Shown: positions 26,005 to 35,562 of the stretch, in pieces
How positions within the stretch are numbered: position 1 is the stretch's first letter
Layout of the letters: each line of letters starts with the position of its first letter
Source of the DNA: Lachnospiraceae bacterium
Lineage (GTDB): Bacteria > Bacillota > Clostridia > Lachnospirales > Lachnospiraceae
NCBI GenBank assembly: GCA_017526745.1
Contig: JAFXQX010000020.1
Span: 1-64,000, forward strand
DNA: 64,000 bases
Direction of reading: 5' to 3'
The notes under the pieces: generated by a model
The model's input: only the letters and a program-made list of their open reading frames with translations
What the model was told of the DNA's origin: nothing
Database searches by the model: none
Program-made: the position numbers and the translations under genes

Positions 26005-27186
26005 ATGGACAGTCTTATATATTTGGATAATGCGGCCACCGCAAAGATGAGCCGCGAGGTTTTCGAGGCGATGCAGCCGTATTTTTGCGAAGAGTACTGG
26101 AATCCTTCCAGTGCCTATTCGGTCTCCGGGGCTCTGGCGCAGAAGGTGCAAAGATCGAGGGAAGTCTTTTCCGGTCTTCTCGGATGCGATTCCAAGGAGA
26201 TATATTTTACGGGAGGCGGCAGCGAGTCCGATAACTGGGCGATAAAAGGTGTTGCGGATGCCCTTATTGGATGCGGAAAGCATGTGATCACCTCTGCGAT
26301 CGAGCACCATGCGGTTCTTCATACATGTAAGTTTCTGGAAGATCACGGGTTTGAGGTCACATATCTTCCGGTAGACGAAAACGGTCTTGTGGATACCGCA
26401 CAGCTTGAAGCGGCCATCAGGCCGGATACCGTACTCATCTCGATAATGACGGCTAACAATGAGATCGGAACGATAGAGCCGGTGAAGGAGATCGGGCAGA
26501 TAGCAAAAAAGCATAACGTGTACTTTCATACCGACGCTGTCCAGGCGTTCGGGCACATCCCGATCGATGTTAACGATATGAACATCGATCTTCTGTCGGC
26601 AAGCGCGCACAAGATCGGAGGACCCAAGGGCGTCGGACTGATGTACATCAGAAAAGGAACAAAGATTTCAAACCTTATCCACGGCGGAGCCCAGGAGCGT
26701 GGCATGAGGGCGGGAACTGTAAATGCTGCCGGGATAATCGGTTTTGCCCAAGCGGCCAAGATCGCGTCAGAGAAGATGAAGGAAAATGCAGATCATGAAA
26801 GGGCTCTTCGCGACAGGCTGATAGAAAGAGTATTAGAAGAGATACCATATTCGAGACTTAACGGTGACAGGAAGATGCGTCTTCCGAACAATGCCAACTT
26901 CTGCTTCAGGTATGTCGAGGGTGAGTCTCTTCTGATAATGCTCGATAAGAACGGGATCTGCGCATCATCCGGATCCGCATGCACATCCGGTTCCCTTGAC
27001 CCGTCCCATGTGCTTCTTGCGATAGGACTGCCTCATGAGATCGCGCACGGCTCACTGAGACTGACTCTTTCGCCCGAAACGACCGCCCGCGATATAGACA
27101 GGACGGTTGATACGTTAAAGACTGTTGTTCAAAGGCTGCGGGAGATGTCCCCGCTTTATGAGGATATGAAAGGAGAGACGAAATGA
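26005..27186 (+). CDS. nifS: Cysteine desulfurase
   Basis: 393 residues, GGAGG 8 bases before the ATG. A PLP-dependent class V aminotransferase-fold enzyme that takes sulfur from cysteine to leave alanine. It begins YLDNAATAKMS; the PLP lysine is in SASAHKIGGPKG (about residue 203) and the catalytic Cys is in SSGSACTSGSLDPSHVL (about residue 326). The loop is the short NifS/IscS kind. It supplies sulfur to the NifU-like scaffold encoded next, overlapping by 4 bases. The gene sits opposite an Rrf2 regulator. Confidence 0.95.
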   Translation: MDSLIYLDNAATAKMSREVFEAMQPYFCEEYWNPSSAYSVSGALAQKVQRSREVFSGLLGCDSKEIYFTGGGSESDNWAIKGVADALIGCGKHVITSAIEHHAVLHTCKFLEDHGFEVTYLPVDENGLVDTAQLEAAIRPDTVLISIMTANNEIGTIEPVKEIGQIAKKHNVYFHTDAVQAFGHIPIDVNDMNIDLLSASAHKIGGPKGVGLMYIRKGTKISNLIHGGAQERGMRAGTVNAAGIIGFAQAAKIASEKMKENADHERALRDRLIERVLEEIPYSRLNGDRKMRLPNNANFCFRYVEGESLLIMLDKNGICASSGSACTSGSLDPSHVLLAIGLPHEIAHGSLRLTLSPETTARDIDRTVDTLKTVVQRLREMSPLYEDMKGETK

Positions 27187-27641
27187 GCCAGGTTACCGAA
27201 TACAGCGAAAAGGTCATGGACCATTTTTCGAATCCGAGAAATGTCGGACAGATAGAAGATGCATCCGGAGTCGGGACCGTCGGAAACGCAAAATGCGGAG
27301 ACATAATGAGGATGTATCTTGATATAGATGACGATCAGATAGTACGGGATGCCAAGTTCAAGACTTTCGGATGCGGTGCGGCCATCGCTACAAGCTCGAT
27401 GGCAACGGAACTCGTGAAAGGGAAAAGTGTCACCGAGGCATTAAAGGTCACAAACAAGGCAGTTATGGAAGCGCTTGACGGACTGCCTCCGATAAAGGTT
27501 CACTGTTCTCTTCTTGCGGAACAGGCGATACATGCCGCTTTGTGGGACTGGGCCGAAAAAAACGGGGTCACCATAGAAGGCCTTGACCCGCCGGTAAACG
27601 ATATCGATGAGACCGAAGAGTTTTATAAGACTCCGGGCTGA
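27183..27641 (+). CDS. nifU: Fe-S cluster assembly scaffold, NifU/IscU-like
   Basis: 152 residues. The three cluster-ligand cysteines appear in NAKCGDIM, FGCGAAIATSS and VHCSLLAEQAI, with the Asp after the first Cys that is conserved in IscU. Length matches the N-terminal IscU-type domain only, followed by a short tail (VTIEGLDPPVNDIDETEEFY). It receives sulfur from NifS and passes clusters to target proteins. ATG overlaps the nifS stop. A strong terminator follows immediately. Confidence 0.95.
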   Translation: MSQVTEYSEKVMDHFSNPRNVGQIEDASGVGTVGNAKCGDIMRMYLDIDDDQIVRDAKFKTFGCGAAIATSSMATELVKGKSVTEALKVTNKAVMEALDGLPPIKVHCSLLAEQAIHAALWDWAEKNGVTIEGLDPPVNDIDETEEFYKTPG

Positions 27642-27674
27642 AAAAACAGAGGGATTTTCCCTCTGTTTTTGTTT
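27642..27674 (+). terminator. Terminator after nifU
   Basis: AAAAACAGAGGG (27642-27653), loop ATTTT, CCCTCTGTTTTT (27659-27670), then GTTT. A perfect 12-bp stem with a T tail directly after the nifU stop. Confidence 0.85.
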
Positions 27675-27700
27675 AAAACAGTGACAAATCTTGCTATAAT
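27672..27700 (+). promoter_or_regulatory. Extended -10 promoter of the propeller HD-GYP gene
   Basis: TGCTATAAT (27692-27700), an extended -10 box, with a weak TTTAAA 17 bases upstream. The transcript would start about 25 bases before the ATG at 27733, placing AAGGAG near the 5' end. Confidence 0.6.
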
Positions 27701-27732
27701 TGTCCTGCATGATCTGTAAGGAGAAACAGCGG

Positions 27733-30700
27733 ATGAAAGACTGGAAAACATGGAAGATCGCTTTATTTACAACGATTTGTGTATGCCTGAACGTCGGTGG
27801 AAAGTTCCTGGCTGTGAGCCTGGAGCTGCCGCTATGGGCCGATTCGTTCGGAACCGCTCTTTGCGCATATATTGCAGGCCCGGTGTGCGGTGCAATGGTA
27901 GGGCTTACGGGAAATCTGGCATATTGCGTGATAAACCGGCTGTCTGCTGCATACTCCATCACCAATATCTGTCTGGGCATCATAATAGGGATCGCTGCGC
28001 GCAGAAAATGGTTCGACAGATTCTACGGATTCATGAAAGCCGCTTCTCTTGCCATGCTTACGGCACTGGCAGTATCGGTACCGATAGATCTTCTTCTTGA
28101 CAACGGATATACGGGAAACATATGGGGAGACGGTGTCGTCAACTATCTTCTGGATAACGACTGGCCATTGATCCCGTGTACCATCCTCGGCCAGTTCTCC
28201 ATTGAATTTGCCGACAAAGTCCTGACTGTTGCGGCAGTTTATCTGTTCATCCTGATCGGCAGGTGGACACATAACAGCGATGACGAAACGACGCTTCAGC
28301 ACAAAAGCGGTAAAAGTGCAGCTCTTATCCTGCTCCTGACAGTTTCCGCTGCGCTGGCAGTCTGTACTCCTGCGGATGCGGCCGTCTCTTCTTCCGAAAC
28401 CCCCGATTACAACGATTATGTCCAGACGGTATACAGCAGCAACAACGGCCTTCCGTGCGGCGAAGCCAATGATATCGCCCAGACGAATGACGGTGTGTTA
28501 TGGATCGGAACCTATGCGGGACTGTACAGATATAACGGACGCGAATTCCACTGGGTCGACAATTACGAGTCCGTCAAGAACGTCAACTGTCTGTATGTCG
28601 ACGAGGAAGGACGTATGTGGATCGGCACGAACGACAACGGCCTTGCCATAGTCATACGGGAAAAAGTGGTTAACGTCCTTGATCAGACAAGCGGTCTGCC
28701 TTCCAATTCAGTCCGGTGCATCACCCGGGCATCCGACGGATTCTACTATGTCGGAACTACCGGAAGCATGCAGGTCCTTCAGATGAACAACGGCCTGAAG
28801 GCTTCCAATACCCTTGATGAGATCAATTATGCAGACAGCATTTCCTCAGATGAGAACGGGCACGTTGCCACGATCTCATCCGACGGACACCTGTTCCTGT
28901 TAAAAGGCGGAGATATCATATCCACCCTTACCCTTCCGGATGCAGAGGAACTGTTCAACTGCTGCTCTTTCGCACCGGATGGAGATCTGATGGTAGGTAC
29001 CTCGGCCAATCATATATACAGTTTTGATGTTTCGGGTGATTCTCTTCGGCAGCAGAAGGTCATCACATGCGATGATGTGAACGCCATCAACAACCTGAAC
29101 TACCTAAGCGACGGGACAATGTTCATATCCACCGACAACGGAATATCCTATATGGACGCCGGGGGATACCACAGACTGAACACAAATGATTTTGACAATT
29201 CCATCGACAACATGCTCTACGACTATCAGGGAAACCTGTGGTTCTGCTCCTCAAGGCTGGGGCTTCTGCGTCTTGCCAAATCTCCTTTCAAGGATGTTTA
29301 CGGCTCGGTCGGAATGGAGCGCAAGGTAGTAAATGCGATCGTCGACTGGCAGGACTGCTATTATATCGGGACTGATACCGGGCTTGACATAGTCGACAGA
29401 GCCTGCCGCAGGCAGATCACAAACGATCTTACAAAAGAACTTGAAGGAAAACGTATCCGCTGTATGTATGTCGACAAAGACGACCACCTGTGGGTGTGCA
29501 CATACGGAAACGGCCTTATGGAATATGCTCCTGGCGGAGATGTATGGGCATATAATGCAGAGAACGGAAGTTTCGGAAACCGTGCAAGGATAGTAACGGG
29601 GCTTTCCGACGGGACCATCCTGGCTGCCGGAGACACCGGGATCAGCTATATCAGGGATCACGAGATCAAACGGACGATCAAAAACGAAGATGGTCTGATC
29701 AATTCAATGATACTGACCATTACCGAAAGAAGCGACGGATCCATTCTTGCGGGCACGGACGGTGACGGTATTGCGATACTTAAGGACGGCAAGGTTGACG
29801 ATATCCTGACGCGCGATGACGGGCTCAGCAGCGGAGTCATCCTTCGTACGATAAAGGATCCCAAGTCCGACGGGGTGTTCATCGTCACAAGTAACAGCCT
29901 GTGCTATCTGGAGCCCGAAGGTACGGTCCGAGTTCTCGAAAAATTCCCGTATTTTAACAACTACGACATATGGGTCAAAGATGAGGATACCCTGTTTGTC
30001 ATGTCCAGTGCCGGAATATACGTTGTCGAGCGCGACGAGCTCGTTGCCGGCGGCGAGATCGCATGGGAGCTTCTTGATGCCAGAAGAGGCCTCGGTACTT
30101 CTCTTACGGCCAATTCGTGGAACTGGTACAACGGACACGGCGAACTGTTCCTTCCGTGCGATACCGGTGTATATATCATAGACGTTGAAAAGTACAACAG
30201 CGATGTCAGGTCGTACCGTATGCAGCTTGCCTCGGTATGGCTGGACGGATCGCCCCTGCCGCTGTCCCGCAGGGGAGCCATTGAGATCAGCCAGGGTGTA
30301 AACCGTGTGGAGCTTTGTCCCGAGATACTCAACTACACCATTCAGGAACCGAATGTCGGATATTTCCTTGAAGGCTACGATTCCCAGTGGACGATCGTTC
30401 CGCAGAACAGCCTTAACAACATCATATACGTCAATCTTCCGGCGGGAGACTACACATTCCATTTGGCGATCTTTGACAGTGCCGGTGAAAATGTCCTCGA
30501 AGAAAGAAAGTTCGAACTGATAAAAGAAGGCGAATTCTATGAGCAGAACAGTTTCCAGTTCTATATGCTCACGCTTTTATGCCTTATCGTTATATGGTTC
30601 ACGTGGCTTGTCGTTCAAAGACAGCTCAACAGCCAGCAGATCAAACTGAACATGGCCAACCAGACCATCATGGCGATCGCAAATGCTGTCGATGCCAAGG

Positions 30701-31371
30701 ACGTGCGTACCCATCAGCACTCTCTTCGCGTGGCGGAGTATTCGGTACTGATCGCACGTGAAATGAACTGTTTCAAATGGTGGCAGAGGCGTAAGGCTCT
30801 TTCAAGCCTGCGGGGAGCTGCACAGCTCCACGACATCGGCAAGATAGGTGTTCCCGACAGCGTTCTGAACAAGGTCGGCAGACTCACTGATGAGGAATAC
30901 GCCCAGATGAAATCCCACGTGGACAGGGGTGCCGATATCCTGAAAGATTTCACCCTTGTTGAGCATGTAGAGGACGGAACGAGATACCACCATGAGCGGT
31001 ACGACGGACGCGGGTATCCGGACTGCCTGAAAGGTGAGGAGATCCCTCTGTTCGGCAGGATCATCGGAGTTGCCGATGCGTTTGATGCCATGACATCAAA
31101 CAGGGTATACCGCAATCATATGGATACCGACTACGTTATCAATGAAATGAAACGCGGAAGGGGGACCCAGTTCGACCCCAATGTTCTTGATGCGTTCTTC
31201 CGCCTGATCGATAAGGGAATAATCAACCCTGACGAGATATACGCCCAGAAGAGCGAAGAGATACGTCAGGCGGATCAGGAAGCACATGAAGAACTTGCCC
31301 GCCGTGTGGAAGAGGACAAAAAGATCCAGGCCGCCATGATGCAGGAAGACAATAAAGGAGCCGAAGAATGA
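27733..31371 (+). CDS. Membrane sensor with beta-propeller, Y_Y_Y and HD-GYP domains
   Basis: 1212 residues. AAGGAG lies 8 bases before this ATG. Order: an ECF-S-like multi-helix membrane region (1 to about 180, LPLWADSFGTALCAYIAG, EFADKVLTVAAVYLF), a second signal-like helix (about 195), a two-component-regulator beta-propeller (about 238-800, repeats such as VLWIGTYAGLYRY, MWIGTNDNGLAI, HLWVCTYGNGLMEY), Y_Y_Y (about 875-935), a helix (941-962), and HD-GYP (about 985-1160) with LHDIGKIGVP and HHERYDGRGYP. This predicts an active c-di-GMP phosphodiesterase controlled by an extracellular ligand. A BMP-like binding protein overlaps its stop. Confidence 0.9.
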   Translation: MKDWKTWKIALFTTICVCLNVGGKFLAVSLELPLWADSFGTALCAYIAGPVCGAMVGLTGNLAYCVINRLSAAYSITNICLGIIIGIAARRKWFDRFYGFMKAASLAMLTALAVSVPIDLLLDNGYTGNIWGDGVVNYLLDNDWPLIPCTILGQFSIEFADKVLTVAAVYLFILIGRWTHNSDDETTLQHKSGKSAALILLLTVSAALAVCTPADAAVSSSETPDYNDYVQTVYSSNNGLPCGEANDIAQTNDGVLWIGTYAGLYRYNGREFHWVDNYESVKNVNCLYVDEEGRMWIGTNDNGLAIVIREKVVNVLDQTSGLPSNSVRCITRASDGFYYVGTTGSMQVLQMNNGLKASNTLDEINYADSISSDENGHVATISSDGHLFLLKGGDIISTLTLPDAEELFNCCSFAPDGDLMVGTSANHIYSFDVSGDSLRQQKVITCDDVNAINNLNYLSDGTMFISTDNGISYMDAGGYHRLNTNDFDNSIDNMLYDYQGNLWFCSSRLGLLRLAKSPFKDVYGSVGMERKVVNAIVDWQDCYYIGTDTGLDIVDRACRRQITNDLTKELEGKRIRCMYVDKDDHLWVCTYGNGLMEYAPGGDVWAYNAENGSFGNRARIVTGLSDGTILAAGDTGISYIRDHEIKRTIKNEDGLINSMILTITERSDGSILAGTDGDGIAILKDGKVDDILTRDDGLSSGVILRTIKDPKSDGVFIVTSNSLCYLEPEGTVRVLEKFPYFNNYDIWVKDEDTLFVMSSAGIYVVERDELVAGGEIAWELLDARRGLGTSLTANSWNWYNGHGELFLPCDTGVYIIDVEKYNSDVRSYRMQLASVWLDGSPLPLSRRGAIEISQGVNRVELCPEILNYTIQEPNVGYFLEGYDSQWTIVPQNSLNNIIYVNLPAGDYTFHLAIFDSAGENVLEERKFELIKEGEFYEQNSFQFYMLTLLCLIVIWFTWLVVQRQLNSQQIKLNMANQTIMAIANAVDAKDVRTHQHSLRVAEYSVLIAREMNCFKWWQRRKALSSLRGAAQLHDIGKIGVPDSVLNKVGRLTDEEYAQMKSHVDRGADILKDFTLVEHVEDGTRYHHERYDGRGYPDCLKGEEIPLFGRIIGVADAFDAMTSNRVYRNHMDTDYVINEMKRGRGTQFDPNVLDAFFRLIDKGIINPDEIYAQKSEEIRQADQEAHEELARRVEEDKKIQAAMMQEDNKGAEE

Positions 31372-32561
31372 AAAAAGTATATATTACAACCCTTCTGTCA
31401 TGCGTGGTGATACTGACAGCATTCCTCGCCGCCTTCCGTCTGACGAACGTTACGGGGCAGCGCGACCATCTGACTGTCGGGTTCATTTATGACAATGACG
31501 AGAGCACTCCGTACACATACAATTTCTCTCTGGCCAAAGACGCGGTGGAGAAAAAATACAAAGACCGTGTGGATATATTTACATGCAGCAACGTTCTTGA
31601 TGACGAGATGGAAGAGCCTGTAAGGGAACTTGCGGAAAAGGGATGCGACATAATATTCTTTAACGGATACAGCGAGCTCGTTCCGGATCTGGCAAAAGAC
31701 TACCCCGATATACAGTTCTGTCAGACATCCTACCGCGATATGGCGGGTGTTACGGTTCCCGCGAACTATCACACATTTAAGGGCGAAGCATATCAGGGAC
31801 GATATGTCTCCGGCATAGCGGCGGGAATGAAGATCAGGCAGATGATACTCGAAGGGATCATTTCGGAAGACGAAGCTGTTGTCGGATTTGTTGCTGCTTT
31901 TCCGACACCGGAGGTAATATCCGGATACACGGCATTTCTTATGGGAGTGCGCTCTGTTGTATCCCAGGCCGTCATGCGCGTCCGCTACACCCACACCTGG
32001 AGCAGTTATGCGCAGGAAAAAAGTGCTGCGCAGGCTATGATAGACGAAGGCTGTATCGTCATCTCACAGCATACCGACACTATCGGTCCTGCGATAGCAT
32101 GCGAAGAAGCCTGTGAAACAAGCCCGGTATATTTTGTCGGATATAACCAGAGCATGTCGGAAGTCGCTCCTGCCGCATCGCTTGTCACATCGAGGATCTG
32201 CTGGGAACCCTATGTCCTTTCTGCGATCGATGCAGTCATGTCAAACGAGACAATAGAATCAAAAGTCACGGGCAATATTCACGGAACCGATGTCTGTGCA
32301 GGATTTGAAAAGGGATGGGTAGAGATGGATGACCTGAACCTTCGTGTCGCGGCACAGGGAACGCAGGAAGCCATGAACAAGGCCATCAACAGATTCAAAG
32401 GCGGATCCGTGGACTTTGTTTTCAAAGGCAATTATACCGGCGTTAACCCTAATGACGCGTCAGATACAATAGATCTTCGTAAAGGTTATATAGAAAACGA
32501 GAAAACCTCTTATCCTCTGTTCCGTTATATCCTGACGGATATAATCACGGTTGAGGACTGA
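31368..32561 (+). CDS. BMP-family substrate-binding protein
   Basis: 397 residues, ATG overlapping the upstream TGA. There is an N-terminal hydrophobic segment (about 5-25) without an evident lipobox Cys, so it may stay membrane-anchored by its signal helix. The BMP/PnrA-like binding domain covers about 36-390 (LTVGFIYDNDESTPYTYNFS, VSGIAAGM, PTPEVISGYTAFLMGVRSV, VISQHTDTIGPAIAC, ELYFVGYNQSMSEVAP-like). Family members bind nucleosides. No ABC permease is adjacent, so it probably delivers ligand to the sensor encoded just upstream. Convergent with metY, 7 bases apart. Confidence 0.88.
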   Translation: MKKVYITTLLSCVVILTAFLAAFRLTNVTGQRDHLTVGFIYDNDESTPYTYNFSLAKDAVEKKYKDRVDIFTCSNVLDDEMEEPVRELAEKGCDIIFFNGYSELVPDLAKDYPDIQFCQTSYRDMAGVTVPANYHTFKGEAYQGRYVSGIAAGMKIRQMILEGIISEDEAVVGFVAAFPTPEVISGYTAFLMGVRSVVSQAVMRVRYTHTWSSYAQEKSAAQAMIDEGCIVISQHTDTIGPAIACEEACETSPVYFVGYNQSMSEVAPAASLVTSRICWEPYVLSAIDAVMSNETIESKVTGNIHGTDVCAGFEKGWVEMDDLNLRVAAQGTQEAMNKAINRFKGGSVDFVFKGNYTGVNPNDASDTIDLRKGYIENEKTSYPLFRYILTDIITVED

Positions 32562-32568
32562 TCAAAAA

Positions 32569-33846
32569 CTATACGACCTCAAAAGCCTGTTTAAGGTCTT
32601 CGATAAGATCGTTGGCATTTTCAAGGCCGACCGAATACCTGATAAGATCAGGTGATATTCCCGCTTCTATGAGCTGTTCTTCGGAAAGCTGTCTGTGAGT
32701 GTGGCTCGCGGGATGAAGGAGGCATGTCCTTGCATCCGCAACATGAGTTGCGATCGTGGCAAGTTTCAACTTATCCATAAACTCTATGGACTTTTCTCTT
32801 CCGCCTTTTATCGCAAAGCACAATACCCCGCATGTTCCGTTCGGGAGATACTTTTTTGCCAGCTCGTGATTTTCGTCTTCGGGCAGTCCCGCATAGTGCA
32901 CCCATGCGACCTTCTCATGCTCTGATAAGAACGTTGCGATCTTAAGGGCATTCTCGCAGTGGCGCTGTACCCTTACGTGAAGCGACTCGAGTCCCGTATT
33001 GACATAGAAGGCATTCTGCGGTGACTGGATGCATCCGAAGTCTCTCATGAGCTGTGCGGTCGCTTTGGTGATGTATGCGCCCTTTCCGAACTTTTCGGCA
33101 TATACTATCCCGTGATAGCTCTCGTCCGGAGTGGTAAGTCCGGGGAAAGCTTCCGCATGTGCCATCCAGTCAAAATTCCCGCTGTCAACGATCGCTCCTC
33201 CTACCGACACTGCGTGACCGTCCATGTATTTTGTCGTGGAATGGGTGACGATATCGGCACCCCACTCGATCGGTCTGCAGTTTACGGGTGTTGCAAACGT
33301 ATTGTCGACTATAAGCGGAACACCGTGACGATGAGCCAAACGTGCAAACTTTTCTATGTCAAGGACCGTGCATGTCGGATTCGTTATCGTCTCTCCGAAT
33401 ACGGCCTTTGTATTCGGTCTGAAGTACTTGTCCAGTTCTTCCTCGGAAAGAGTCTGATCGACGAATGTGCATTCTATCCCCATCTTGGCCATAGTGACTG
33501 CAAACAGATTATATGTTCCCCCGTATATGGAAGTAGATGCTATGAAATGGTCGCCCGCTTCGCATATATTAAACACCGCGAAGAAATTGGCCGCCTGGCC
33601 CGAAGACGTCAGCATTCCCGCGTATCCTCCCTCAAGGGCCGCTATCTTGGCAGCAGCCATATCGTTGGTCGGATTCTGCAGTCTCGTGTAGAAATACCCC
33701 TCCGCCTCAAGATCGAACAGTGCACCCATGTCATCGCTCGTGCTGTATTTCCATGTCGTGCTCTGCCAGATCGGAAGCTGTCTGGGTTCGCCGTTTTGCG
33801 GCTCGTATCCTTCGTGAAGGCATTTTGTCTCAATATGTGTGTTCAT
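32569..33846 (-). CDS. metY: O-acetylhomoserine sulfhydrylase / PLP enzyme of Met-Cys metabolism
   Basis: 425 residues, AGGAG 6 bases before the ATG. It makes homocysteine or methionine from O-acetylhomoserine and sulfide or methanethiol. Motifs: HIETKCLHEGYEP, GMLTSSGQAA (cofactor phosphate contact), LIVDNTFATP (Asp for the PLP ring) and VTHSTTKYMDGH (PLP lysine near 208). The length of about 425 matches O-acetylhomoserine aminocarboxypropyltransferase rather than the 380-residue cystathionine enzymes. It sits 23 bases after the lipoprotein gene in a signalling cluster, a strange neighbourhood for a housekeeping enzyme. Confidence 0.92.
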   Translation of the reverse strand: MNTHIETKCLHEGYEPQNGEPRQLPIWQSTTWKYSTSDDMGALFDLEAEGYFYTRLQNPTNDMAAAKIAALEGGYAGMLTSSGQAANFFAVFNICEAGDHFIASTSIYGGTYNLFAVTMAKMGIECTFVDQTLSEEELDKYFRPNTKAVFGETITNPTCTVLDIEKFARLAHRHGVPLIVDNTFATPVNCRPIEWGADIVTHSTTKYMDGHAVSVGGAIVDSGNFDWMAHAEAFPGLTTPDESYHGIVYAEKFGKGAYITKATAQLMRDFGCIQSPQNAFYVNTGLESLHVRVQRHCENALKIATFLSEHEKVAWVHYAGLPEDENHELAKKYLPNGTCGVLCFAIKGGREKSIEFMDKLKLATIATHVADARTCLLHPASHTHRQLSEEQLIEAGISPDLIRYSVGLENANDLIEDLKQAFEVV

Positions 33847-33869
33847 GTTATTCTCCTGCTATCATCTGC

Positions 33870-35552
33870 TTAATCCAATATGCTGTAGAAACTGTCTATA
33901 TTCTCGGCCGGAAGCTTTACCGGATCCCATCCGTAATCCTTGAACGCGGTTATGTCAAGGTTATTGGCCGCAACATAGTTTGCGATTATCTGCGCACGGA
34001 GATTTTCCCTTTCCGTGGTGTCGGCGTTGCTCTTTACCAGAGCATCATAGTGCTCTTTAAAAATCTTCCTGGCGGTGGGTTCATACTGGGCACCGTCCCC
34101 GACAAGATCGAACTTTGTGACCTCATACCCTTCAGCCGTATCTGTCTGGCGAAGGTGCATGCATCCGGGATATGATCCGCCCGAAGTGCACTCCAGCACA
34201 TCGCCGTTTTTGTCATACTTGAGAACCCAGAAGTCGCCCCATACGCATATATCTTCCCTGTTCGATTCATCTTCTGCGATGATGACCGGACACGGGATCG
34301 TAACGTCCGCATCGGGATAATATCCGGCAAATTCATCTATCAGATATTTATAGAGCACGCTGTAAAATGCCTCCGGTCCCGGATACTCATACGCGGGGAG
34401 TGCCGCAGCACCTCCTGCGGGCTGGAAGTTTACAATCTTTCCTTCTTCCATCTCGCCGTACATGGCCCCAAACCTTTTTTCGGCCTCAACCTGATCTGCA
34501 TTTTCAAAATCTTTGTCATCTTCGGCTTCGTAATAATATGCCTCATATCCTTTTTCGTTATACTCTACCGCAGCTCTCTTTACGATCTTAAGCCTTCCGT
34601 CCTCAAGTGCATATGCAACAACCCAGTGATTGCTCGCCGTATACAGGAGTCCGTCCTTTATCGCAAGAGGGTATGCGGTTCCTCCGCAGCAGACCTTTCC
34701 GGCTTCCTTGGGCGCGCCGTTCACATATACGAAAACAGTCGCATCGATGGCTGCCATGTTTCCGTCGAGGTTGTCATATACACCGCTTGATACGAGCAGC
34801 ACGTCTTCATCCCCGATCTTTTCGTTCGCATATCCCATTCCCTTTGAAAGCTTTGTATCTACGATCTGAGTGAACGTGTCACATCCCGTAATGTCTATTG
34901 CGGGAGCCGACTCTTCCGAGATCTCTTTTAAGACTTCATCCGATGCCTCATAAGGTGCCTCTTCGGGAACCAAAGGGGCATCCGCTCCGAACTGTTTTTC
35001 GGGATCATAGATGGACTCGGCAACCTTAACGATATCCACATTCGAAAGATCTTTTCCGACGGTGCCGAGTGAATATGCATATCCGGTCTCGACATCATAC
35101 CATGTGCACAGCTTTGCGCTCTCATCGGATGATGTATACGAAAATGCCATTCCGGTCATCTGTCCTCCGGCCCAGTTGGCAAGCTTTACGTCACTGGTCT
35201 CCTGCCACTCATAATACATGCCCGAGATATCCCTGTAGTTATCACCTACAGCCTGTTCTCTTGCGGTATATTCATTTCCGTCAAGCGTAAAGACCATCTG
35301 TACGAGCGTATCGATCGCTTTCTCGGGATCATCCCTGTCCGGATTCATCAGGCTCCATGCTACATCCGTGGCGCCTTCGGGAGCCGTAAAGCCGTTTGAC
35401 ATGTACTGATCGGCCTCCTCCTCGGTGCAGTCCCACCAGGGATTGGCCATTCCTGTCGAAGGCTCATCACCGTTTTTTACGGTTACGTTACATCCGCAAA
35501 GAAGCGCTGCTGCCATGACCGCCGTCACCATGATCATAATTGTCTTTTTCAT
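33870..35552 (-). CDS. Large lipoprotein of unknown function
   Basis: 560 residues from MKKTIMIMVTAVMAAALLCGCNVTVK; AGGAG lies 7 bases before this ATG. The lipobox LLCGC puts the lipid-modified Cys near residue 21. The mature part is acidic, with two apparent halves (about 40-270 and 270-560), the second with a repeat-like VFVYVNGAPKEAGK and a DFWVLKYDKNGD stretch. No enzyme motif seen. It lies 11 bases downstream of the double receiver gene and probably belongs to the same transcript as the large kinase, so it may be a sensor partner. Confidence 0.78.
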   Translation of the reverse strand: MKKTIMIMVTAVMAAALLCGCNVTVKNGDEPSTGMANPWWDCTEEEADQYMSNGFTAPEGATDVAWSLMNPDRDDPEKAIDTLVQMVFTLDGNEYTAREQAVGDNYRDISGMYYEWQETSDVKLANWAGGQMTGMAFSYTSSDESAKLCTWYDVETGYAYSLGTVGKDLSNVDIVKVAESIYDPEKQFGADAPLVPEEAPYEASDEVLKEISEESAPAIDITGCDTFTQIVDTKLSKGMGYANEKIGDEDVLLVSSGVYDNLDGNMAAIDATVFVYVNGAPKEAGKVCCGGTAYPLAIKDGLLYTASNHWVVAYALEDGRLKIVKRAAVEYNEKGYEAYYYEAEDDKDFENADQVEAEKRFGAMYGEMEEGKIVNFQPAGGAAALPAYEYPGPEAFYSVLYKYLIDEFAGYYPDADVTIPCPVIIAEDESNREDICVWGDFWVLKYDKNGDVLECTSGGSYPGCMHLRQTDTAEGYEVTKFDLVGDGAQYEPTARKIFKEHYDALVKSNADTTERENLRAQIIANYVAANNLDITAFKDYGWDPVKLPAENIDSFYSILD

Positions 35553-35562
35553 GTCATATCTC